A stretch of DNA of 64,000 bases from Pseudarthrobacter sp. GA104. Lineage in GTDB: Bacteria; Actinomycetota; Actinomycetes; Actinomycetales; Micrococcaceae. Shown here in pieces: positions 51,019 to 59,553 of this stretch. The notes under the pieces are model-generated. The model did no database searches. It worked only from the letters and a program-made list of their open reading frames with translations, and was not told the DNA's origin. The translations under genes and the position numbers were made by a program. Positions within the stretch are counted from its first letter, which is position 1. Every line of letters starts with the position of its first letter. The DNA lies in contig NZ_WOWL01000001.1 of NCBI RefSeq assembly GCF_009741265.1, positions 1,674,001-1,738,000 of the forward strand, in the 5' to 3' direction.

Positions 51019-53115
51019 GTGACCCAGCTCATCACCACGGACCTGGTCGAGCTCGACCAGAACCTGGGCAACGCGCCCGAGGCGGTGATCCGGCACCTGG
51101 CAAGCAAAGTAGCTGCCGCCGGACGCGCAACAGAAGTTGAAGGCCTCTTCGCTGACGCCTTCGCCCGCGAGCAGAAGACCGCCACCGGCATTCCGGGCGG
51201 CATCGCCATCCCGCACTGCCGCTCGGCCGCCGTCACGGAACCCACCCTGGCCATGGCCCGCCTCAATCCCAAGGTGGACTTCGGAGCCAAGGACGGCCCG
51301 GCGGACCTGGTCTTCTTCATCGCAGCCCCGGACGGAGCCGACCAGGAGCACCTGAAGCTGCTCTCGAAGCTGGCCAGGTCCCTGATCAAAAAGGACTTCA
51401 CCACGGCCCTGCGCAACGCTTCCTCGGAAACGGAGATTGTGGAACTGGTCGAAGGCGCACTGGCTGACAAGCCCGCCGCACACGCCGCACCCGCCCCCGC
51501 TGACGCAGTCCCGGTTGGCGCCAGCGTCGGTTCAACTGGTTCCTCGGCTGCCGCCGATGCGCCCGCAGGGGCATCGGCAGGTTCCGCCGCTAAGGGTCCC
51601 AAGCGTCTTGTCGCCGTCACCGCATGCCCCACCGGCATCGCGCACACCTACATGGCGGCCGATTCCCTCGTGGCAGCCGCCAGGGAAGTAGGCGTGGACC
51701 TGCAGGTGGAAACCCAGGGTTCCTCCGGCGCCAAGGCGCTGGACCCCGCCGTCATCGCCGCGGCCGACGCCGTGATCTTCGCCGTAGACGTTGACGTGCG
51801 CGGCAAGGAGCGCTTCGCCGGCAAGCCCGTCATCAACGCCCCCGTGAAGCGCGGCATCGACGAGCCGGACAAGATGGTCCAGGAAGCGCTCGCCGCAGCC
51901 GACAACCCCAATGCCCGGCGCGTTCCGCACTTCGGTGCTGAGGAGCAGGCCGAGCACGAGGCTGAGGAAAAGGGCGAGCACATCGGGCAGAAGCTCAAGA
52001 AGGCCCTGCTCACCGGCGTCAGCTACATGATTCCGTTCGTGGCAGGTGGCGGCCTCCTGATCGCCCTCGGCTTCCTCATGGGGGGCTACCTGATCACCAA
52101 GTACGCGGACACGATCGTTGTCCAGAACAGCCTCTTCAACCTGCCCACCGAGTTCCCTGACAACGCCTGGGGCCCGCTGGGCGCCTACCTGGGCGCGGTG
52201 CTGTTCAAGATCGGTGCGCTCTCACTGGGCTTCCTGGTCCCGGCGCTGGCCGGCTACATCGCCTACGCGATCGCTGACCGTCCCGGTATCGCCCCCGGCT
52301 TCGTTGCCGGTGCAGTGGCCGGGTTCATGGGAGCCGGCTTCCTCGGCGGTATCGTCGGCGGCCTGCTCGCCGGTTACATCGCCCACGTGGTGGGCCGCCT
52401 TCAGGTGGCCCGCTGGCTGCGCGGCCTGATGCCGGTGGTCATCATCCCGCTGCTGGCATCCCTGGTGGCTTCCGGCCTGATGTTCGTCATCCTTGGCGGA
52501 CCGATCGTGGCCATCACCAAGGGCCTGAACGCCTGGCTGTCGGGCCTGAGCGGTGCCGGTGCCATCGCCCTCGGCGTGATCCTGGGCCTCATGATGTGCT
52601 TCGACCTCGGCGGTCCGGTCAACAAGGTTGCCTACTCCTTCGCCGTCGCCGGCCTGGGCGCTGCAACCATGGACAACCAGGCGCCGTGGCAGATCATGGC
52701 AGCCGTCATGGCGTCCGGCATGGTTCCCCCGCTGGCCATGGCACTGGCCTCCACCGTCCTGAACAAGAAGCTCTTCAGCCTGGCTGAGCAGGAAAACGGC
52801 AAGGCTGCCTGGCTGCTGGGGGCGTCCTTCATCTCCGAAGGTGCAATCCCCTTCGCCGCAGCCGACCCCCTGCGCGTCATCCCCGCCAGCATGTTGGGCG
52901 GGGCCGTGACAGGAGCCATTTCCATGGCGGCGGGCGTCGGATCCAAGGCACCCCACGGCGGACTCTTCGTGTTCTTCGCCATCGACAACTTCCTGATGTT
53001 CGTCGTCTCAATCGCCGTCGGCACGGTGATCACCGCGCTGTCGGTCATCGCCCTGAAGCGCTGGGCAGTCAAGAAGACCGTTGATACGGTTGAACCGGTT
53101 CCCGTAACCGTCTGA
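51019..53115 (+). CDS. fruA: Fructose PTS enzyme IIABC
   Basis: A 698-aa fused PTS transporter that imports fructose as fructose 1-phosphate. EIIA domain 1-150 with phosphorylated His66 (IAIPHCRS), an Ala/Pro/Gly linker, EIIB about 195-295 with Cys203 (TACPTGIAHTYMA), and EIIC about 335-690 with ~9 spans (SYMIPFVAGGGLLIALGFLM). The GTG at 51019 follows AAAGGA by eight bases and gives the EIIA start. Fused EIIABC is the actinobacterial pattern. Confidence 0.95.
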   Translation: MTQLITTDLVELDQNLGNAPEAVIRHLASKVAAAGRATEVEGLFADAFAREQKTATGIPGGIAIPHCRSAAVTEPTLAMARLNPKVDFGAKDGPADLVFFIAAPDGADQEHLKLLSKLARSLIKKDFTTALRNASSETEIVELVEGALADKPAAHAAPAPADAVPVGASVGSTGSSAAADAPAGASAGSAAKGPKRLVAVTACPTGIAHTYMAADSLVAAAREVGVDLQVETQGSSGAKALDPAVIAAADAVIFAVDVDVRGKERFAGKPVINAPVKRGIDEPDKMVQEALAAADNPNARRVPHFGAEEQAEHEAEEKGEHIGQKLKKALLTGVSYMIPFVAGGGLLIALGFLMGGYLITKYADTIVVQNSLFNLPTEFPDNAWGPLGAYLGAVLFKIGALSLGFLVPALAGYIAYAIADRPGIAPGFVAGAVAGFMGAGFLGGIVGGLLAGYIAHVVGRLQVARWLRGLMPVVIIPLLASLVASGLMFVILGGPIVAITKGLNAWLSGLSGAGAIALGVILGLMMCFDLGGPVNKVAYSFAVAGLGAATMDNQAPWQIMAAVMASGMVPPLAMALASTVLNKKLFSLAEQENGKAAWLLGASFISEGAIPFAAADPLRVIPASMLGGAVTGAISMAAGVGSKAPHGGLFVFFAIDNFLMFVVSIAVGTVITALSVIALKRWAVKKTVDTVEPVPVTV

Positions 53116-53181
53116 ACCGGCTTAGCCGCATACCCCACCGGCCGCTGAACCCTCAGCACGCCGGAAGACTAAGGAGCAACA

Positions 53182-53457
53182 ATGCCAGAACGCACAGCAA
53201 CCGTCGCCAGCCGCGTGGGCCTGCACGCCCGCCCCGCCGCCATCTTTGCCGAGGCAGCAGGAGAGTACGACCTGGACATCACCATCGCCCGCGAGGGCGA
53301 GCCGGTGGACGAGGCGATGGACGCTGCCAGCATCCTGTCCCTCATGAGCCTGGGCGCCTCGCACGGCGACGTGGTGGTCCTTCGCGCCGAAGGTGACGGC
53401 GCGGACACCGCGCTGGACCGCCTCGTCCAGATCCTGGAAACGGACCACGACGCCTAG
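53182..53457 (+). CDS. ptsH: Phosphocarrier protein HPr
   Basis: A 91-aa HPr that passes phosphate from enzyme I to EIIA. His15 lies in RVGLHARPA; the site matching the regulatory serine is Ser50 in AASILSLMSLG, though it precedes no known HPr kinase here. AAGGAGCAACA precedes the ATG. It ends the fructose operon at a strong terminator; enzyme I is not in the window. Confidence 0.95.
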   Translation: MPERTATVASRVGLHARPAAIFAEAAGEYDLDITIAREGEPVDEAMDAASILSLMSLGASHGDVVVLRAEGDGADTALDRLVQILETDHDA

Positions 53458-53503
53458 CAGCTGACTGGCAGCTGACAGGCTGCCCCGGCGGCCAAGCCGC
53501 ACG

Positions 53504-53547
53504 GCCGTCGTCGGGCCTTCCCTCCCAGGGAAACGCCCGACGACGGC
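53504..53547 (+). terminator. Terminator of the fructose operon
   Basis: GCCGTCGTCGGGC (53504-53516) and its perfect complement (53535-53547) around an 18-nt loop that itself has a CCTCCC/GGGAAA weak pairing. It also faces the convergent SRPBCC gene. Confidence 0.8.
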
Positions 53548-53586
53548 CGCTTGCGTTAATCCCCCGCCCCATCCCAACCAAGCGGG

Positions 53587-54015
53587 TTAACTGCCCTCGG
53601 AAATCCTCTTCACGTCCGCCACGAGCTTGTCCCACATGCCTTTTGAGTGGTCAGCCGCCTCCGCCGTGGTGTTGTTGTCCTGGGTCAGCGTCAAAAGCGT
53701 CCGGCCACCCTTGTCCTGAAGCGTCCAGGTGAGGGTGTGATAGTTCTCCGGTTTGTCTTCCTGCCCGGCGAGGGGGCTGAAATGCGTGTAGACCAGTTTC
53801 CTGGCGGGCACCACCTCGAGGATCGTGCCCCTGTCCTCGTAGTCCTTGCCGTCCCAGTTGCCGCTCCAGGTGATGGGTCCGCCCACGGTCCAGTCCGTGG
53901 AGAGCTCGGTGCCAAACATGAACTCCTTCGTGGCCGCCGGGTCCGTGATGACATCCCACACGCGGGTGGGAGGGGCATCAACCGTGACCGAGGACGTGGC
54001 CACGTAATCAGGCAC
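53587..54015 (-). CDS. SRPBCC (AHSA1-type) domain protein
   Basis: A 142-aa START-like fold protein: SSVTVDAPPTRVWDVITDPA, then WSGNWDGKDYEDRG and LTWTLQDKGGRTLL. Such proteins bind hydrophobic ligands or act as Hsp90-cochaperone-like domains. The start is probably the GTG at 54015, overlapping the upstream methyltransferase gene by eight bases, so they are co-translated. Confidence 0.85.
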   Translation of the reverse strand: MPDYVATSSVTVDAPPTRVWDVITDPAATKEFMFGTELSTDWTVGGPITWSGNWDGKDYEDRGTILEVVPARKLVYTHFSPLAGQEDKPENYHTLTWTLQDKGGRTLLTLTQDNNTTAEAADHSKGMWDKLVADVKRISEGS

Positions 54016-54862
54016 TTTCCTTGGCCTTCTTCGCAGTGAACAGCAAGTACTCCCACTCCATCTGGAACGGGGTGTCGCCGTGGGCATCGCCGAAGGAGTC
54101 AGCCAGTTCCGTCAGGGCCTGGTCCAGGGCTTTGACCTTGTTCCCGTCCTCCCCGATGTATTTGTAGACGGAGATGGTGGGGCCGTAGTGGGACTTGAAG
54201 TAGCGGACGAAGTCGCCGGGTTGATGGAAGCTCCGCACGGCCAGGGTCTGCTTGCGCGCAGCGGTATCCGTGATCCTGTCCCCCAGCAGTTCACGCACGT
54301 GCTCCTCGCTTCCCCACAGCGGCGCCGGCTGTGCTCCCGGCGGTGGCGGCGGGGCGAAGGGCTTCATGGTGTCGAACATCCTGCCGATGAACCCCTCCGG
54401 GGTCCAGCTCAACAGTCCTATGTTTCCACCCGGTTTGCACACCCTCAGGAGTTCGTCCGCCGCCGCCTGGTGGTGGGGGGCAAACATGACGCCGAGGCAG
54501 GACATGACGACGTCGAACTCGGCGTCGGCGAAGGGCAGGGCCTCCGCGTCGGCTTCCTTCCAGTCCAGGCTGACTCCCCGGTTCGCGGCCTCACGGCGGC
54601 CGGCCTCGAAAAGCTCGGGGGTGAGGTCGCTGGCCACCACCTTGGCTCCCATCATGGCCGCGGGAATGGCCGCGTTGCCTGATCCGGCGGCGATATCCAG
54701 CACATTGTGGCGGGAGGTAATGCCGCAGGCTTCAACCAGGATGGCGCCGAGGTCCAGGAGCATCTCGTCAGCGAGGGCCGGATAATCACCGGATGCCCAC
54801 ATGGCCCGGTGTTTCTGTTTGAGTTCCCGGTCCGCCTCGGCTGCATCTGTCTGATCGTTCAT
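54008..54862 (-). CDS. Class I SAM-dependent methyltransferase
   Basis: A 284-aa UbiE/MenG-like methyltransferase: VLDIAAGSGNAAIPAAMMGA SAM loop near 53-70, ASDLTPELFEAG acidic strand, ALPFADAEFDVVMSCLGVMF and GGNIGLLSWTPEG. The substrate is unknown. A CAAGCAAGCTTA element lies 122 nt upstream. It is followed by the SRPBCC gene. Confidence 0.9.
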   Translation of the reverse strand: MNDQTDAAEADRELKQKHRAMWASGDYPALADEMLLDLGAILVEACGITSRHNVLDIAAGSGNAAIPAAMMGAKVVASDLTPELFEAGRREAANRGVSLDWKEADAEALPFADAEFDVVMSCLGVMFAPHHQAAADELLRVCKPGGNIGLLSWTPEGFIGRMFDTMKPFAPPPPPGAQPAPLWGSEEHVRELLGDRITDTAARKQTLAVRSFHQPGDFVRYFKSHYGPTISVYKYIGEDGNKVKALDQALTELADSFGDAHGDTPFQMEWEYLLFTAKKAKESA

Positions 54863-54983
54863 GTTCAGCGCTCCTCACAGGGCCGTTGGAGTGTCAGCAC
54901 GCTGTGGGCACAGCGGTGGCTGCGATGCGACTCATTGTGGACGCACCTGACCCGGCTGTAAAGAGCACCCCGCTACCGGAACG

Positions 54984-54995
54984 CAAGCAAGCTTA
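54984..54995 (-). promoter_or_regulatory. TAAG-palindrome relative
   Basis: CAAGCAAGCTTA (plus strand, followed by GTAG) matches 11 of 12 positions of the TAAGCANNCTTA pattern. It lies 122 nt upstream of the methyltransferase gene and 69 nt after the ku stop; the orientation fits less well than at the other sites. Confidence 0.3.
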
Positions 54996-55063
54996 GTAGT
55001 TTCATGTACATGGCATCGGGCACCGGATCAGGATCCGCAGGCGGCAGGCCATCACAGGGGCCG

Positions 55064-56194
55064 TCACGCAGGCTTGCGCGCCCGGGTTCCCGTCGCCTTG
55101 CTGGTGGACGCCTTGGCGGCGGGTTTTTCGGCGGACTTGGCCGCTGTCGACTTGGCGGCGGCGGATTTTGCCGGGGTGGACTTGGCCGTGCCGGACTTGG
55201 CTGCGCCGGATTTGGCCGTGCCGGACTGCGTTCCCGTGGACTTTGCTGCCGCGGACCTCGCCGCGGTGCCGGTCTTTTCGGCACTGGTCTTAGCCGCGGT
55301 AGACCGCTTGCGCGCCGGTTTGGCGGCTGCTTCGTCTTCGCCGGCTTCGCTGCCGGAGTCCCCGCCGGCTTCGCCACCCGCCCGTCCTGCCGCGGCATCG
55401 GACCCGCCGCCCCGTTTCCGGTCCAGGCTTCGCTTCAGCGCCTCCATCAGGTCGATGACTTCACCCTTGCTGCCCTCGCCGGCCTCCACGCCGAAGGTTT
55501 CCTCGGTGTCCAGCGATTCACCCTGCTCCAGCTTGGCCTCAATAAGCTGGCGGAGCTGGACCTGGTAGTCGTCCGTGAAGGAAGCGGGATCGAAATCGGC
55601 CGCCATGGACTCCACCAGGGCCGCGGACATATCGCGCTCCTGCGGGGAGATCTTGACGGATGCATCAAGGGAAGGGAATTTCGCTTCCCGCACCTCGTCC
55701 GGCCACAGGAGGGACTGGAGCACCAGGACATCGTCCTTGATCCGCAAAGCGCCCAGCCGGGTCTTCTCCCGCAGCGCGAACTGCACAATGGCCACCCTGT
55801 CCGTGTCTTCCAGCGCACTGCGCAGCAGCACGTAGGCCTTGGGAGACTTGGAGTCCGGCTCAAGGTAGTAGCTCTTCTCGAACATCATGGGCTCAAGCTG
55901 CTCGGACGGGACGAACTGCACCACTTCGATCTCATGGTTGTTCTCCGCCGGAATGGCCTTGAGTTCGTCCTTGGACAGGACCACCGTCCGGCCGTCCTCC
56001 TCGTAGGCCTTCTCGATGTCCGAATAATCGATGACCTGGCTGCAGACCTCGCACCGCCGCTGGTAGCGGATCCGGCCGCCGTCGGCGTTGTGGACCTGGT
56101 GCAGACTGATGTCATGATCCTCAGTGGCGCTGTAGACCTTCACGGGCACGTTGACCAGGCCGAACGCGATGGCACCTTTCCAGATGGCTCTCAT
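55064..56194 (-). CDS. ku: Ku DNA-end-binding protein
   Basis: A 376-aa bacterial Ku for non-homologous end joining. The core (about 1-260) starts MRAIWKGAIAFGLVNVPVK, with ALEDTDRVAIVQFALREK and LPWDEVR-like segments. The C-terminal ~110 residues are Lys/Ala/Ser/Thr-rich repeats of AKSGTAKST type, as in actinobacterial Ku tails that help DNA binding. Divergent from ligD with 40 nt between. Confidence 0.95.
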   Translation of the reverse strand: MRAIWKGAIAFGLVNVPVKVYSATEDHDISLHQVHNADGGRIRYQRRCEVCSQVIDYSDIEKAYEEDGRTVVLSKDELKAIPAENNHEIEVVQFVPSEQLEPMMFEKSYYLEPDSKSPKAYVLLRSALEDTDRVAIVQFALREKTRLGALRIKDDVLVLQSLLWPDEVREAKFPSLDASVKISPQERDMSAALVESMAADFDPASFTDDYQVQLRQLIEAKLEQGESLDTEETFGVEAGEGSKGEVIDLMEALKRSLDRKRGGGSDAAAGRAGGEAGGDSGSEAGEDEAAAKPARKRSTAAKTSAEKTGTAARSAAAKSTGTQSGTAKSGAAKSGTAKSTPAKSAAAKSTAAKSAEKPAAKASTSKATGTRARKPA

Positions 56195-56234
56195 TCCTCA
56201 AGTGAACATCACGCAACGCCGGAGGTGAAGCCCC

Positions 56235-58643
56235 GTGCCCGCCGCTAAGGAGCGTGTCAGGGTGGCAGGGCGGGAACTGACCCTCACCAACCTGGACAAG
56301 ATCATCTATCCGGAGACGGGCACCACCAAGGCGGACGTCCTGGCCTACTACGCCGCTGTGGCCCACGTCCTGATCCCGGCGGCGTACAACAGGCCGGCCA
56401 CCAGGAAGCGCTGGGTGAACGGCGTCGGGACCGCCGATAAGCCCGGCGAGGTGTTCTTCCAGAAGAACCTTGAGGACTCGGCTCCGGGCTGGCTCCCCCG
56501 GGCAGCCATCACCCACAAGGACCGCACCATCTACTACCCGATGGTCAACGACCCCGCCACCCTTACCTGGTTCGGGCAGATCAATTCCCTGGAAATCCAC
56601 GTTCCGCAGTGGCAGGTGGACTCCCACGGCAACCAACTGAACCCCGACCGGCTGGTCCTGGACCTGGACCCCGGCGAAGGCGCCGGCCTGGAGGCGTGCG
56701 TTGAAGTAGCCCTCCTGGCGCGCGCCATCCTCCAGGACGTGGGCCTGGACCCCGTGCCGGTGACCAGCGGCAGCAAGGGCATCCACCTGTACGCCGCCCT
56801 GGACCGGAGCCAGACCTCTGACCAGGTCTCCGGCTTCGCCCGCGAACTTGCCAGGGCCCTTGAGGCCGACCACCCGGACCTGGCCGTCAGCGACATGAAA
56901 AAGAGCCTGCGCAAGGGCAAGGTCCTGGTGGACTGGAGCCAGAACAATGCAGCCAAGACGACTATCGTGCCGTACTCGCTGCGTGGCCGCCCCACCCCCA
57001 TGGTGGCTGCGCCCCGGACCTGGGAGGAGCTCGGCTCCCCCGGCCTCAGCCACCTGGACCATAAGGCGGTGATCCGGCGCGTGCAGGAAGGCAAGGACCC
57101 GTTCGCCGCCGTCGATAACGCCGGCAACGACCCCCGGCTGGAGAAGTACCGCTCCATGCGTGATCCCGGGAAGACTCCGGAACCCTTCACGGGCACGGCC
57201 GGCAGCGGGAATACCTTTGTGATCCAGGAGCACCACGCCAGCCGCCTGCACTATGACTTCCGCCTGGAGCATGAAGGAGTGCTGGTGTCCTGGGCACTGC
57301 CGAAGGGGGTGCCTGAGTCCGGCGGCAAGAACCACCTGGCAGTGCAGACCGAGGACCATCCCCTGGACTACGCGGGCTTCGAGGGGACTATTCCCAAAGG
57401 GGAATACGGCGCCGGCGAGGTAACCATCTGGGACCACGGGACGTATGAGCTGGACAAGTGGATCAACGGCAGGGAAGTCATTGCCACCCTCACCGGTTCG
57501 GAAGGAGGAGGGCTGGGCGGGACCAGGAAGTTCGCGCTTATCCACACAGGGCGGGGGCAGGGAAGGGATTCCGAGGGCCAGTGGCTTATCCACCTCATGG
57601 AGCCCGGGCGGCCTGGCGGACGACGGCGGCACGCACCGCCGCGGGAAGGACAGGAGGAGGCACGGGATAAAGACGTTGCGGTGCGGCCCGGGGACTACAG
57701 GCCCATGATGGCCACCTCCGGAGACGCCGCCGACCTGCAGGGCAGCAACTGGCAGTTCGAACTCAAGTGGGACGGGGTCCGCGCCATCCTCGTGGGAGAC
57801 GAAAGGACGGTACGGATATTCAGCCGCAACGGCAACGATGTCACCAGCACCTACCCCGAACTCGTGGACCGGGCCTGCTGGCCGGCCCGGCCGTTCGTTG
57901 CCGATGGTGAGATCGTGGCCATCGGCGCGGCGGGAAGGCCCGACTTCGGGCTCCTGCAGGGAAGGATGAAGCTCACCCGGCCCGCCGACGTCGCACGGGC
58001 CCGGGTTGCCATTCCCGTGCAGCTGATGCTTTTCGACCTGCTGCACGACGACGGAACGGACCTCCGGAGGCTGCCGCTCGCCGAGCGCCGGCAACGGCTG
58101 GAGGACTTCTTCACCGCATCGGGCTGCCCCGCGGGGCTTTCTCCGGTCCTCGAGGACCGGGTGGACCACATCCTGGAGAGTGCCCGGGAGCTGGGCCTCG
58201 AAGGGGTGATGGCCAAGCGGACCGACAGCCGGTACGTGAGCGGGCAGCGGACCCGTACCTGGATCAAGCTGAAGGTGGAACAGACGCAGGAGGTTGTGGT
58301 GGGCGGCTGGCGCCCGGGCAAAGGCGGGCGGGAAGACACCGTGGGCTCACTGCTGGTGGGCATTCCGGACGGGACGAAGCTGCAGTACGCGGGGCGGGTG
58401 GGCAGCGGTTTCAGCGGGAGGGAACTTGCCGAACTGCGGCAAACCGTGGAACGGCTGGCCCGGAAGACTTCGCCGTTCCTGGACGTTCCGCGCCCGGATG
58501 CCGCCGACGCGCATTGGATTGCCCCCGAACTTGTCGGCGAAGTGACCTACAGCGAGTGGACGGGAACCGGGAGGCTGCGGCATCCCGTGTGGCGGGGCTG
58601 GCGGCTGGACAAGGACCCGGCGGAGGTTGTGCGCGAAGGCTGA
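56235..58643 (+). CDS. ligD: Multidomain DNA ligase D
   Basis: An 802-aa LigD in the order polymerase (about 10-290, LVLDLDPGEG with the metal Asp pair), 3'-phosphoesterase (about 320-470, HHASRLHYDFRLEHEG starting at 333), ATP ligase (about 490-800, catalytic Lys511 in FELKWDGVRA). It repairs double-strand breaks with Ku. GTG start at 56235 with GGAGG ten bases upstream. This Pol-PE-Lig order is that of mycobacterial LigD. Confidence 0.95.
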   Translation: MPAAKERVRVAGRELTLTNLDKIIYPETGTTKADVLAYYAAVAHVLIPAAYNRPATRKRWVNGVGTADKPGEVFFQKNLEDSAPGWLPRAAITHKDRTIYYPMVNDPATLTWFGQINSLEIHVPQWQVDSHGNQLNPDRLVLDLDPGEGAGLEACVEVALLARAILQDVGLDPVPVTSGSKGIHLYAALDRSQTSDQVSGFARELARALEADHPDLAVSDMKKSLRKGKVLVDWSQNNAAKTTIVPYSLRGRPTPMVAAPRTWEELGSPGLSHLDHKAVIRRVQEGKDPFAAVDNAGNDPRLEKYRSMRDPGKTPEPFTGTAGSGNTFVIQEHHASRLHYDFRLEHEGVLVSWALPKGVPESGGKNHLAVQTEDHPLDYAGFEGTIPKGEYGAGEVTIWDHGTYELDKWINGREVIATLTGSEGGGLGGTRKFALIHTGRGQGRDSEGQWLIHLMEPGRPGGRRRHAPPREGQEEARDKDVAVRPGDYRPMMATSGDAADLQGSNWQFELKWDGVRAILVGDERTVRIFSRNGNDVTSTYPELVDRACWPARPFVADGEIVAIGAAGRPDFGLLQGRMKLTRPADVARARVAIPVQLMLFDLLHDDGTDLRRLPLAERRQRLEDFFTASGCPAGLSPVLEDRVDHILESARELGLEGVMAKRTDSRYVSGQRTRTWIKLKVEQTQEVVVGGWRPGKGGREDTVGSLLVGIPDGTKLQYAGRVGSGFSGRELAELRQTVERLARKTSPFLDVPRPDAADAHWIAPELVGEVTYSEWTGTGRLRHPVWRGWRLDKDPAEVVREG

Positions 58644-58693
58644 GCCGGCCGGCCACTCGCAAAGAAGGCCAGATTGATCCGGGACACGCAAAA

Positions 58694-58727
58694 GGCCTGG
58701 CGCACCGGATTTCGGTGTCGCCAGGCC
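58694..58727 (+). terminator. Terminator after ligD
   Basis: GGCCTGGCGCACCG (58694-58707) pairs with CGGTGTCGCCAGGCC (58713-58727) with one bulged base; ~50 nt after the ligD stop. Confidence 0.7.
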
Positions 58728-58773
58728 ATGTACGCGTTGCCAGGCAGGATGCGCGTCCTAAAGTGTCCGGGGC

Positions 58774-59034
58774 CTAGGACGAGTGCGGCATCTGCGGCCG
58801 GCTGGTGCGGTGGATCGCCGTCACTGCGGCTCCCTGCCCTATCCGGCCGTGGCCCGCATCCCGCTCTTTCGGGTGCCGGCGCTTTCCGTATCCATCCGGC
58901 CAGGTGCGCTGCCCGGTTCCCCCCAGTGGGGCAAGGGGCGCTTCGGCACCCGGCATGTCCGGAGTGTCCATTGCCGCGGCGAGGTGGTCCGCAACCTCCG
59001 GATTGATGGGGAATTCACGCTTTTCGTCAGCCAT
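58774..59034 (-). CDS. Small hypothetical protein
   Basis: An 86-aa hydrophilic protein: MADEKREFPINPEVADHLAA at the start, then Pro/Gly/Arg-rich disordered sequence (PKERDAGHGRIG). GGAAGGGAA lies six to fourteen bases before the ATG. No domain recognised. It ends in a short C-terminal run antisense to the ligD 3' trailer. Confidence 0.6.
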   Translation of the reverse strand: MADEKREFPINPEVADHLAAAMDTPDMPGAEAPLAPLGGTGQRTWPDGYGKRRHPKERDAGHGRIGQGAAVTAIHRTSRPQMPHSS

Positions 59035-59553
59035 TTGTTCTTCCCTTCCACAGATGAAGTGCTATCGAGAGTGGCCAAAACCGGGCCCCGGCAAAAACTT
59101 TCGAAGCGGCCCGCGGTGGCTTGGCCGCAGGCGTCCCCTACCTGAAAGAAAGTGTTTCCATGGAACAACCTTAGGGACGCACACGGCACCTGTGAACCCC
59201 CTCCGCCTGGGCCGGCAAAAGTGCCCCTGGACCGCGGCCCGGTGTGCGCCCGGCAGGTCCGGCCCGGCGTGGTCCCGGTCACTTTCAGCGCCATCTTGGG
59301 ACAGATTCACGGGGGTGTGGCGCATAAAACGAAAAAGATTGGGTAACGATGGGCCTGGGCCCGCCGCATGCCAGTGCTGGCGCGGGAAAAGGCGGGAAAA
59401 GAATTCGGGTAAACGTGCCGGATACGGCTGCCAAACGGGTGATCCTACGGCATAAACCACGCAGGCGCTACGGCATTCGCGTAAAATTGAAGGCCTGCCC
59501 GGAGCGGCGCAGCTACAAGTCGCAAGCAAATGACCTCCACAGGAGTTGCCCAA
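59035..59553. other. 519-bp gene-free stretch
   Basis: Between the divergent small protein and the MHS transporter. It must carry both promoters. I see no convincing -35/-10 pair, operator palindrome or short gene; open frames in it are typical high-GC noise. Confidence 0.4.

Noticed and set aside
56121..58169. 682-codon open frame on the minus strand
   Set aside because: Antisense to ligD, which has all three domains intact; the frame starts and ends without context.
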